Shown here piece by piece: positions 25,649 through 33,486 of a stretch of DNA of 64,000 nucleotides. The notes under the pieces are model-generated. The model had not been told where the DNA came from. It saw only the letters and a program-made list of their open reading frames with translations, and made no database searches. Origin of the DNA: Streptomyces sp. NBC_00353 (GTDB lineage: Bacteria > Actinomycetota > Actinomycetes > Streptomycetales > Streptomycetaceae); NCBI RefSeq assembly GCF_036108815.1, contig NZ_CP107985.1:6383501-6447500 (forward strand), written 5' to 3'. Each line of letters opens with the position of its first letter. The first letter of the stretch is position 1. Both the position numbers and the translations under genes were made by a program.

Positions 25649-26380
25649 ATGTCCGCCAAGGACCGCCCGACAGGCACCGGCCGGCTGCTCACTGGCGTGG
25701 CCTGGGCCGTCGTGTTGCTGGCCCTGTGGCTCTGGGGACGCGGCATCACCGACGGCTCCGGCGCCAGCTCCGCCCCGACCACCGGCGATGTCGCCGCGGT
25801 CGGCCGCCCCCTCGGCGTACCGCTGCCCGCGGCGCACGCCCCGATCAAGGGTGCGGCACCCGAGCGGGTCGAGATCCCCTCGATCGGCATCAAGGCCCCC
25901 GTCGTCTCCCGCGGCCTGGACGCGGCGGGAGGGATCGACCCGCCGTCCTTCGCGACACCGCACACGGTCGGCTGGTACGGCAGCGGCACCCGGCCCGGCG
26001 CGGCGGGCGCCGCGCTCTTCGTCGGCCATGTCGACACCGAGACCAAACCGGCCGTCTTCTACGGGCTGAGTGCGGCGCGCCCCGGCGCCAAGATCCGGGT
26101 GGTGCGCACGGACGGCACGGTCGCCGAATTCACCATCGACGACGTCCAGGTCTTCACCCGGAACCGCTTCAACGCCCACAAGGCGTACGGGCCCCGCAAG
26201 GACGGCCGGGCGGAGCTGAGGCTGATCACCTGCGGCGGTACGTTCGACCGGGCGTCGCACGAGTACAACGCCAATGTGGTCGTCTCCGCCTATCTGACCG
26301 GCGAGAAGAAGAGTGCGGCCAAGGCAGCCGAGGCCGTGGGCAAGTCCGCGGAGTCCGCCGGGTCCGCCGACTCCGCTTAG
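25649..26380 (+). CDS. Class F sortase
   Basis: A 243-residue sortase with an N-terminal membrane anchor (LLTGVAWAVVLLALWLWG). The catalytic His is in LFVGHVDTE and the Cys in LRLITCGGTFDRAS; LITCGG is typical of class F, against TLTTC in class E. The C-terminus is an Ala/Ser/Lys-rich tail. Class F function in Streptomyces is poorly known. Its closest candidate substrate is the secreted protein encoded just upstream. Confidence 0.88.
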   Translation: MSAKDRPTGTGRLLTGVAWAVVLLALWLWGRGITDGSGASSAPTTGDVAAVGRPLGVPLPAAHAPIKGAAPERVEIPSIGIKAPVVSRGLDAAGGIDPPSFATPHTVGWYGSGTRPGAAGAALFVGHVDTETKPAVFYGLSAARPGAKIRVVRTDGTVAEFTIDDVQVFTRNRFNAHKAYGPRKDGRAELRLITCGGTFDRASHEYNANVVVSAYLTGEKKSAAKAAEAVGKSAESAGSADSA

Positions 26381-26405
26381 GTCGTCCCGAGCAGAAGAGG
26401 GATAC

Positions 26406-26454
26406 CCGGCCCGGCCGGCCGCCCGTTCTCCCCCCGGGGCGCCGGCCGGGCCGG
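26406..26454. terminator. GC-rich hairpin after the class F sortase gene
   Basis: An inverted repeat with arms CCGGCCCGGCCGGC-CGCCC and GGGGCG-CCGGCCGGGCCGG, with one bulge, starts 26 bases after the stop. The rest of the 320-base gap to 26700 holds no gene that I can support. Its right end must carry the promoter of the GH6 gene. Confidence 0.75.
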
Positions 26455-26700
26455 TCCTCGACCGCGGTGCGCGGGCTGCGGGAGAAGCCCGGCGCCGACA
26501 CGGGAGGGCAAGGGGCGTGTGGGCCACTCCTGAACACTGTAGGCCGGTGAACGGTCATGGCCCAGTCGTTTTTTGACGGTACGTCCAGAACCGGTCACTG
26601 TCCGTCGTTCGTGAACGTCCTCGTATGTACGGGCAAGCCGGACACCGGGGTGTGCCAGGATGGATTCGACCGGTCTTGTCCGGCACCCAAGGGGGAGTGG

Positions 26701-27714
26701 ATGTACGGCAATTACACCGGCCGGTTCCGCACGGGGGCGGTGGCCGCGGTCGGCGCGATGGTGCTGCTCGCGGGATGTTCCTCGGCCGGCGACGACGGGG
26801 ACAAGAACCCCGCCGTGATCGGCCGGCAGCCCACGGGCGGCGACCCGTACTGGGTCAACCCCGACGGGAACGCGGCCCGGCAGGTCGCCGCGTACACCAA
26901 GGACGGCAACGACAAGAACGCCGACCTGATCAGGAAGATCGCCCGGCAGCCGGTCGGCGAGTGGATCGGCCCGGACAACCCCGAGGCCGAGACGAAGGGC
27001 TTCACCGAGGCGGCCGCGAAGGCCGGCCGGGAGGCGCTGCTGGTCCTCTACAACATCCCGCACCGCGACTGCGACCAGTTCTCGAAGGGCGGCGCCGCCG
27101 ACGGCAACGCGTACCGCGCCTGGCTGGAGAAGGTCGCCCAGGGCATCGGCGACCGCCGGGCCACGGTGATCCTGGAGCCGGACGCAGTGCTGCACCTGGT
27201 CGACGGCTGCACCCCACAGGAGTTCCACGAGGAGCGGTACGACCTCCTCAAGGGCGCCGTCCAGCGGCTGAAGCAACTGCCGGACACCCGCGTCTACATG
27301 GACGCGGGCAATGCCGGCTGGCACACGCCCGACGCGCTCTTCCAGCCGATCCGGCGGGCAGGCATCGCGGACGCGGACGGATTCGCGGTCAATGTCTCCA
27401 ACTTCCAGACCACGGCGGCCAGTACGGATTTCGGCAAGCAGCTGTCGGCGAAGGTCGGCGGCAAGCCGTTCGTGATCGACACCAGCCGCAACGGCAACGG
27501 GCCCTACGACGGCGGCGACCCGAAGGAGAACTGGTGCAACCCTCCGGGCCGCGCACTCGGCGAACCGCCGACGACGGACACGGGTGAGGACCTGGTCGAC
27601 GCGTATCTCTGGGTCAAGCGGCCGGGAGAGTCGGACGGCGCCTGCAAGGGGGGTCCGAAGGCCGGGGCATGGTGGCCGGAGTACGCGCTGGGTCTGGCCC
27701 GCAACACGAAGTAG
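26701..27714 (+). CDS. cslZ: GH6 family glucanase lipoprotein (CslZ-like)
   Basis: A 337-residue lipoprotein. The lipobox VLLAGCSS is at about residues 20-27, followed by a GH6 fold: EWIG, then LLVLYNIPHRDCDQFSKGG, then VILEPDAVLH with the likely catalytic aspartate, and DTSRNGNGP. GH6 enzymes cleave beta-1,4-glucan. Its place, convergent with glxA, matches the cslA-glxA-cslZ locus of other Streptomyces, where it is linked to the tip glycan made by CslA. The ATG at 26701 sits right behind GGGGGAG. No cellulose-binding domain is present, unlike secreted cellulases. Confidence 0.83.
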   Translation: MYGNYTGRFRTGAVAAVGAMVLLAGCSSAGDDGDKNPAVIGRQPTGGDPYWVNPDGNAARQVAAYTKDGNDKNADLIRKIARQPVGEWIGPDNPEAETKGFTEAAAKAGREALLVLYNIPHRDCDQFSKGGAADGNAYRAWLEKVAQGIGDRRATVILEPDAVLHLVDGCTPQEFHEERYDLLKGAVQRLKQLPDTRVYMDAGNAGWHTPDALFQPIRRAGIADADGFAVNVSNFQTTAASTDFGKQLSAKVGGKPFVIDTSRNGNGPYDGGDPKENWCNPPGRALGEPPTTDTGEDLVDAYLWVKRPGESDGACKGGPKAGAWWPEYALGLARNTK

Positions 27715-27765
27715 TACCCGGGGGCGTCCGGTGGCCGGTTCTCCGTCCTCGAACTCCCCCTCTGC

Positions 27766-29700
27766 CTACGGGATCTCCACCCACTTTCCTTCCGACGGCG
27801 TCCCCTTCGCGTCCGTGACGAACAGCATGTACCACCCCGAGGGAACCAGCGCCCGGTTCTTCGGCACCGTCACCGAGATGCCCCCCGTCGTCCTCCTCAG
27901 CCCCAGCTCCACCGACCGCTGGTCCGTGTCCGTCACATGTGTCACCGCGCTCGGCCGCATCAGCTTCGCCGACGTGATCGTCGACCCCTGTGAGGTCGTG
28001 AACGTCCCCGTACCGCCCCGACGCATGTTCTTGGGCCCCGCGGTCAGCTCCGGGCGCGAGTCGCGGTACAGGTACGGCGGGGTGTAGATCTCGATGCGCT
28101 GCTCGAAGATGCCGGGGCGGGAGTCCGCCCTGTCGGCGTAGAGCGAGTCGGAGCCGAAGATCATGACGCGGCCGTCGGGGAGCAGTACGGACCCCGAGTG
28201 GTAGTTGCGGCCCACCGCCGGGTCCGCGACCCGCTGGTAGCTTTCCGTCTTCGCGTCGTACAGCCGGGCCTGCAGGATGTTCGAGCCGCCGCGCCCCCGG
28301 TAGTCGTCGGAGCCGCCGGTGACCAGCACCGAGTCGTCCGGCAGCAGTGACGCGCTCGGATAGCGGGTGCCCTCGTCGAGCGACGCGCCGTTCCTGAATT
28401 TCGGGTCGGGGTCCTTGAGGTCGACCAGCCGGGACTTCTCGCTCGACCTCTCCGACTCACCGACCCCGCCGCCGCCGATGACCATGAACTTCTCGTCCTG
28501 GGCGGGAGGCAGCCGTACCGTCGCCGATGTCTCCATCTCGTCGGCGTCGCTCAGTCCCGGGATCTTCTTGAACCTGTTGGTCGCCAGGTCCCAGATGCCG
28601 GGGTCGCGGCCGATGTCGGCGGGTCCGTATCCGGCGTTCGAGCCGGAGTAGAAGAGCTTGCCGTCGTCCAGGAGGAAGACCGCGGGGTACGTGGGGAACT
28701 TCCGGACGATGCCGGTGTACGCCCACTTCCTGGTCTTCGGGTCGTAGATCTCGTCCTTGCCGGGCACGATCTGCCCGATCTCGTCCAGCCCGGACAGGGC
28801 GAGGACCTTGCCGTCCTCCAGCGTGGTCAGCGTCGGATACCAGCGTGCCTCGTTCATCGGGTCGACGGTGACGTACTTCTCCGCCACCGGGTCGAATTCG
28901 TACGCCTCCCGGATGCCCTGGAAATCCTTCTTGTCGAGGGCGAGCTTCTGGGCGATCCCGTACACGTTCCGGGTGTCGGAGCCGGAGAGGCCGGAGATCC
29001 GGTAGTTGTCCTGGGTGCCCGTCTCGTACTCCGTGCCGGCCTGCTGGGACTCGACGTAGATCCGGCCGAGCCCGGGGTCGTTGCGCAGGAAAGCGCCGGT
29101 CCGTTTGTCGAAGACCTTGGTGGCCTTCTCCACCAGTACCGGGTCCTTGGAGACGAACGTCTTCCCGTTCCCCTTGCCGGTGAACCGGGTGCCCGCGGGC
29201 AGGGTGATCGGCTCGTCCGGGTTCTCGTTGTGGACGATCATCAGGCCGCCGGCCTTGGTGACATCGCCCTCGAGCTTCTCGTACCGCTTCGTGCCGCCGG
29301 CTATCAGCAGCTTGCCGTCAGGCAGTTGGGTGTGACCGGAGCAGAACATGTCCTTGGGCGTGGGTATGTTCTTGAACGTGTTGGCCCCGGGGTCCCACAG
29401 CACGGACCGGAAGCTCTTCGCGTCGAAGTTCTTCTGGTTGTTGCCGGAGCCCGCGACGAGCAGCACCTTGCCGGTGTGCAGCAGGGCGGCGTGGATCGTA
29501 TTGATCCGGAACTCGGACGGCACGTCCAGGAAGTCCCAGTGTCCGTTGGCGGCCTTGTACTCCGGTCTGTTGATCGTGTACGCGTGGTAGCGCTCGCTGC
29601 CGAAGCGGTACAGCCACGGCCCGTTCGCTCCCGAGAGCGCCAGAACCACCGCCGTAGTGATCGCCATGCGGCGGGTACGGCGGCTCGGGCGGTACTTCAT
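27766..29700 (-). CDS. glxA: GlxA: copper radical oxidase of the tip-glycan locus
   Basis: A 644-residue galactose/glyoxal-oxidase-like protein. It has an N-terminal membrane or signal helix (AITTAVVLALSG), a seven-bladed kelch-type propeller and a C-terminal DUF1929 domain. Cys120 in DMFCSGHT and Tyr288 in ARWYPT align with the thioether-linked pair of galactose oxidase (Cys228, Tyr272), and Trp287 is the neighbouring Trp known from GlxA. GlxA oxidises the reducing end or alcohols of the CslA-made glycan and is needed for tip glycan deposition and aerial growth. The ATG overlaps the stop of cslA by four bases. Confidence 0.93.
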   Translation of the reverse strand: MKYRPSRRTRRMAITTAVVLALSGANGPWLYRFGSERYHAYTINRPEYKAANGHWDFLDVPSEFRINTIHAALLHTGKVLLVAGSGNNQKNFDAKSFRSVLWDPGANTFKNIPTPKDMFCSGHTQLPDGKLLIAGGTKRYEKLEGDVTKAGGLMIVHNENPDEPITLPAGTRFTGKGNGKTFVSKDPVLVEKATKVFDKRTGAFLRNDPGLGRIYVESQQAGTEYETGTQDNYRISGLSGSDTRNVYGIAQKLALDKKDFQGIREAYEFDPVAEKYVTVDPMNEARWYPTLTTLEDGKVLALSGLDEIGQIVPGKDEIYDPKTRKWAYTGIVRKFPTYPAVFLLDDGKLFYSGSNAGYGPADIGRDPGIWDLATNRFKKIPGLSDADEMETSATVRLPPAQDEKFMVIGGGGVGESERSSEKSRLVDLKDPDPKFRNGASLDEGTRYPSASLLPDDSVLVTGGSDDYRGRGGSNILQARLYDAKTESYQRVADPAVGRNYHSGSVLLPDGRVMIFGSDSLYADRADSRPGIFEQRIEIYTPPYLYRDSRPELTAGPKNMRRGGTGTFTTSQGSTITSAKLMRPSAVTHVTDTDQRSVELGLRRTTGGISVTVPKNRALVPSGWYMLFVTDAKGTPSEGKWVEIP

Positions 29701-31604
29701 CGTTTACGTCCCCCAAGGGCGATCTGCATGGTCTGGTCGTCGGCGAGCCGGCCGGGCCGCTCCTGCGGGAAGTGCGCCGGATGCGGGGCCGGTGCGCCGC
29801 CCCGCTTCTTCTTGTCCGCGCGGACGGTGTACCGCCAGCCGAGGATCGGCGCCGCCGTGATCAGCAGGGCCAGCGCGGCCCAGGTCAGCATCGCCGGATG
29901 GCTGTGGCCGAGAGCGAAGGACGCGGTGATGGAACCGCCGAACACCAGCATGAAGAAGAGGTGGATGCGGAAGGTGCCGAACAGCGTGTCCGGGCTGGAC
30001 GAGTCGCCCTTGGGCGTCACCACGAACGAGCTCTTGCGGCGCAGCACGGCATCCATCAGGGAACGTGCGTAGATCGGGGCGGAGAGCGCGGACATCATCA
30101 TGCCCGCCAGGCCGCCGGAGCCCTCGGGCTCGTGCGGCGAGACGTTGTGCCGCCGGTTCCAGATGTACAGACCGATCTGGAGCGCCGAGGCGTTGCCGTA
30201 CAGCATCATCCAGACGACCGGGTCGATCTGCACACCCGAGGCGCCCATGCCCAGGAACAGCGCGCAACTGAGCGCAGCCAGGATCCAGTTCAGGGCCGAC
30301 ATCGGATAGAAAATGATCATCATCGTGTAGTTGAAGAGCTTGCCGAAGGGGAGCGTCCCGATCCCTCTCCAGTACTGCTTGATGATCGTTTCGTACGTCC
30401 CCCGTGACCAGCGCAGCTGCTGGGTGAAGAAGTCCGTCCACGCGGTCGGGCCCTCGCCGACGGCCAGCACGTCCGGGGTGTACACCGAGCGCCAGTACCG
30501 GCCGGTGCGCGGGTTGCGGGCGCGGTGCATCTCGAAGCCGGTCGCCATGTCCTCGGTGATCGAGTCGTACAGGCCGCCGATCTGCTGGAGGGCCGATATC
30601 CGGACGGCGTTGCTGGTGCCGACGAACATCGGGGCGCCGTAGCGGTTGCCCGCGCGCTGGATCAGCGCGTGGAAGAGGAACTGCTGGGACTCGGCGGCCT
30701 TCGTGACGAACGTGTCGTAGTTGCCGTAGACCTGCGGGCCGATGACGAAGCCGACGTCCGGGTCGCGGAAGTAGCCGAGCATCCGCTCCAGGTAGTTGGG
30801 CAGCGGTACGTGATCGGTGTCGACCGAGGCGAAGAAGTCGTACGCGCCGCCGTGCGCGTCGAGCCAGGCGTTGTAGTTGCCGTGCTTGGTCTTCGCGCGG
30901 TGCGCGCCCTTGGCCTGGTTCCAGTGCGGGACGCCCTTGCGGGAGAAGTGGTGCACCCCGAGGCGGGCACAGACCTCCTTCACCGCGGGGTCGTCGCCCT
31001 CGTCGAGCAGCCAGACGTGCATCGGCCCGCGATGCCGGATGCGGACCGCGGCTTCGAGGGTCTTCGTCACCATCTCCAGGGGCTCCTTGCCCGGGACGAA
31101 GGACGTGAGGAAGGCGACCCTGGTGCCGGACTCCGGCACGACCGGGACCGGGTCGCGCGCGACCAGCGTCGCGTGCGCGTTCGACAGGACATTCATCGTG
31201 CGGAAGAGCTCGATCAGACCGATCGAGACGAGCATGACGATGTCGAGGATCAGAAGCGTGTCGTTCTTGACGTTCGGGTCGCGCTGGGTCCAGTGCTCGG
31301 GCTGCATCAGCCAGGCGAACAGGCCGAGCGAGACGAGCGGTGCGGCGCCGAGCAGGAGCGCCGCGCGGATTCTGTGCGGCTCCTGCGAGAGCAGCGAGCG
31401 GTACTGCACGGTGTAGGGCTTGTCCGGATCGGGCTGGGTCAGTGGCCCGGCGAGCCGGCTGTAGTGCTCGTAGTCGTAACGCGGCAGCGCCTTCTTCGGG
31501 TGGCGCCGCTGTACCCCGGTACGCAGCTGCGGGGGTATCCGCAGCTGCGTGGTCCGGGAGGAGTGGTCGTTGTTCTGCCCGGCGCCAGTCGGCGTCGACG
31601 TCAT
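29697..31604 (-). CDS. cslA: CslA: cellulose synthase-like GT2 glycosyltransferase
   Basis: A 635-residue membrane GT2 enzyme. After a polar N-terminus it has two membrane helices, then the catalytic domain with D residues in LLDEGDDP, DTDH (DxD type), TED, and the QLRWSRG (QxxRW) motif, then about five more helices. It makes a beta-(1,4)-linked surface polymer at hyphal tips together with GlxA. The polymer has been described as cellulose-like and more recently chitin-like. There is no PilZ domain, unlike BcsA. It forms a coupled operon with glxA. Confidence 0.93.
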   Translation of the reverse strand: MTSTPTGAGQNNDHSSRTTQLRIPPQLRTGVQRRHPKKALPRYDYEHYSRLAGPLTQPDPDKPYTVQYRSLLSQEPHRIRAALLLGAAPLVSLGLFAWLMQPEHWTQRDPNVKNDTLLILDIVMLVSIGLIELFRTMNVLSNAHATLVARDPVPVVPESGTRVAFLTSFVPGKEPLEMVTKTLEAAVRIRHRGPMHVWLLDEGDDPAVKEVCARLGVHHFSRKGVPHWNQAKGAHRAKTKHGNYNAWLDAHGGAYDFFASVDTDHVPLPNYLERMLGYFRDPDVGFVIGPQVYGNYDTFVTKAAESQQFLFHALIQRAGNRYGAPMFVGTSNAVRISALQQIGGLYDSITEDMATGFEMHRARNPRTGRYWRSVYTPDVLAVGEGPTAWTDFFTQQLRWSRGTYETIIKQYWRGIGTLPFGKLFNYTMMIIFYPMSALNWILAALSCALFLGMGASGVQIDPVVWMMLYGNASALQIGLYIWNRRHNVSPHEPEGSGGLAGMMMSALSAPIYARSLMDAVLRRKSSFVVTPKGDSSSPDTLFGTFRIHLFFMLVFGGSITASFALGHSHPAMLTWAALALLITAAPILGWRYTVRADKKKRGGAPAPHPAHFPQERPGRLADDQTMQIALGGRKR

Positions 31605-31987
31605 GGGTCATCCCCCTGCACGCACTGGTCACTGCGTGATCGGTCGGTCGTCTCGTCCGCGGCGAATCCCCCTCGACCGCCGCGGGCGCATCGCTGGTGG
31701 GCCACCTTCCCCTGAGGAGTGGGATGGCGCCCTGCCGGTTGCAGGATGCCCCTCGGCATCCGTCCATGAGCGGGACCCCCACCCCGCGGTACGGCAACCG
31801 GAACTTCCCCCGTGCTGTCCCAACTGCGCGTGTCATCGGCTCGGTTGAAGCCGATGACCCCATGACAGGTTGTATGACCCAGGTCGTTATCGCAAGGGTG
31901 AAACGGGCGGTTAACCGGCCATATGTGCGATTTGGGTGACTCTTGCGGAGGGGCGCACGGAGGCGTAAGGGCTCCGCGTACACGAAC
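31605..31987 (-). promoter_or_regulatory. Leader and promoter region of cslA-glxA
   Basis: There is no gene in these 383 bases. They contain a 9-bp hairpin at 31833-31857 (TCATCGGCT / AGCCGATGA, 7-base loop) and a GGTTAACC palindrome near 31911. The AT-richer part at 31860-31935 is the most likely promoter. No known regulator site could be assigned. Confidence 0.4.
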
Positions 31988-32018
31988 AAGACCCCCTCAC
32001 GCTCGGTGAGGGGGTCTT
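31988..32018 (-). terminator. Terminator of tRNA-Lys copy 1
   Basis: A 13-bp perfect stem (AAGACCCCCTCAC) with a five-base loop, located nine bases beyond the 3' end of the tRNA. Confidence 0.85.
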
Positions 32019-32027
32019 GACTCTGCG

Positions 32028-32101
32028 TGCGCCGCCAGGGACTCGAACCCCGGACCCGCTGATTAAGAGTCAGCTGCTCTAACCAACTGAGCTAGCGGCG
32101 C
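32028..32101 (-). tRNA. tRNA-Lys (anticodon CUU), copy 1
   Basis: A 74-base tRNA with acceptor GCGCCGC/GCGGCGC, U8-A9, D-loop, anticodon stem GCTGA/TCAGC with loop CTCTTAA (anticodon CTT), and T-loop TTCGAAC. CCA is not encoded. The sequence is identical to copies at 39815 and 51708. A TCAGCAG leader precedes all three. Confidence 0.97.
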
Positions 32102-32284
32102 CTGCTGACCTGGAGAACTCTACCCGACCTCCAGGGGTGCCTCTGACCATTTCCTGTCGATCACGGCCTGTCGGATGGTCGTTTTTTCACTTCTATCCGT
32201 CAAAATGCAATATGTCCGGTGGGTTGAAACGCTGACGCCCGTGCAGGTGTGCCCAAAGATCTTGAGAGTGCGGAGAGGATTCGC

Positions 32285-33460
32285 ATGACCGTGCCGGCCT
32301 TCGAGGAGTACGTGCCCGCCGTCGACTGCACCTGCGCGGGTTGTGCCGCCCAGCGCCGGGCCGCCGCCAGGGCTCTGCCGACGCGGTACGGAGGACACCC
32401 TGCGGCGCATGGGGCGCGGCGCGCGCTGGTCATGGTCACGGCGGCCGGCGTGGTGCTCGGCAGCGGCGCGGCCGAGGCGGCGAGCGCGGCGACCGGGCAC
32501 CCCGCCGGAAGCGCCGGGGCCGCGGGGTCCGTCGCATCTGCCCGGGCGGACCCGACGCCGACCCCGGCCGACCCGGAACAGGCCGACCCAAGTGACCCTG
32601 GCGACCCGGATCCGGCCGACCTGGCCGATCCGGGCGATCCGGCTGACCTGGCCGATCCGGAGGATTCGGAGGATTCGGATTCGGACGACTCGGAATCCGG
32701 CAGTCCACAGGGTGTCCCCGGCCCACTGCGGGGGAGCGGGGCCGCGGGGCCGCCATCGTCCACGGGCTCGGCACCGGAGACGCCGAAGACCACACGGACG
32801 GACATCATCAACCGGGCGAAGAAGTGGGTCAGCCAGCAGGTCCCGTACAGCATGGCGAAGTACTGGTCCGACGGTTACCGGCAGGACTGCTCCGGCTATG
32901 TGTCGATGGCCTGGAAGCTGAGGAGCAACGAGTGGACCGGCAGTCTCGCCAAATTCGGCACCAAGATCGCCCGCGAGGAACTGCAGCCCGGCGACATCCT
33001 GCTCTTCCACAACAAGGCCAACCCGACGAACGGCTCGCACGTCACGATCTTCGGCGGCTGGACCGACTACACGCACAGCCACTATTCGGCGTACGAGCAG
33101 ACGCCCTCGCACACGCGTAAGCGGACGACGCCCATGGCGTACTGGAGTCACTCCGGCAGCTACATCCCGTACCGCTACAAAGGGCTGCCCACCAAGACCG
33201 GCAGCAGCAGTTCGAAGGCGCTGTCGGCGTTCCCGGGCCGGGACTATTTCCGGCCGGGTCAGTCCAACAGCCATGTCGACAAGCTCGGCAGACAGTTGGT
33301 GAGGAAGGGATACGGCAAGCACTACGCAAAGGGCCCCGGCCCCCGGTGGACGGAGGAGGACCGGCGCAATGTCGAGGCCTTCCAGCGGGCGCAGGGCTGG
33401 CGGGGCACAGAGGCCGACGGCTACCCCGGCCCGGAGACCTGGCAACGACTTTTCGCGTGA
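32285..33460 (+). CDS. Secreted NlpC/P60-like protein with peptidoglycan-binding domain
   Basis: A 391-residue protein. The N-terminus carries CTCAGCAAQ and a hydrophobic signal-type segment, followed by an Asp/Pro/Ala-rich linker (repeated DLADPGDPAD units). A papain-like hydrolase region has the nucleophile in QDCSGYVSMAWKL and His in NGSHVTIFGGW. The C-terminus is a putative peptidoglycan-binding domain (PGRDYFRPGQSNSHV ... EAFQRAQGW). It probably cleaves or binds peptidoglycan stem peptides outside the membrane. ATG 32285 has a GGAGAGGA site. It stands between the csl locus and the LPMO gene, in line with a role at the growing wall. Confidence 0.82.
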   Translation: MTVPAFEEYVPAVDCTCAGCAAQRRAAARALPTRYGGHPAAHGARRALVMVTAAGVVLGSGAAEAASAATGHPAGSAGAAGSVASARADPTPTPADPEQADPSDPGDPDPADLADPGDPADLADPEDSEDSDSDDSESGSPQGVPGPLRGSGAAGPPSSTGSAPETPKTTRTDIINRAKKWVSQQVPYSMAKYWSDGYRQDCSGYVSMAWKLRSNEWTGSLAKFGTKIAREELQPGDILLFHNKANPTNGSHVTIFGGWTDYTHSHYSAYEQTPSHTRKRTTPMAYWSHSGSYIPYRYKGLPTKTGSSSSKALSAFPGRDYFRPGQSNSHVDKLGRQLVRKGYGKHYAKGPGPRWTEEDRRNVEAFQRAQGWRGTEADGYPGPETWQRLFA

Positions 33461-33486
33461 CAGAACGGAAATGACGGAGGCGGGAA

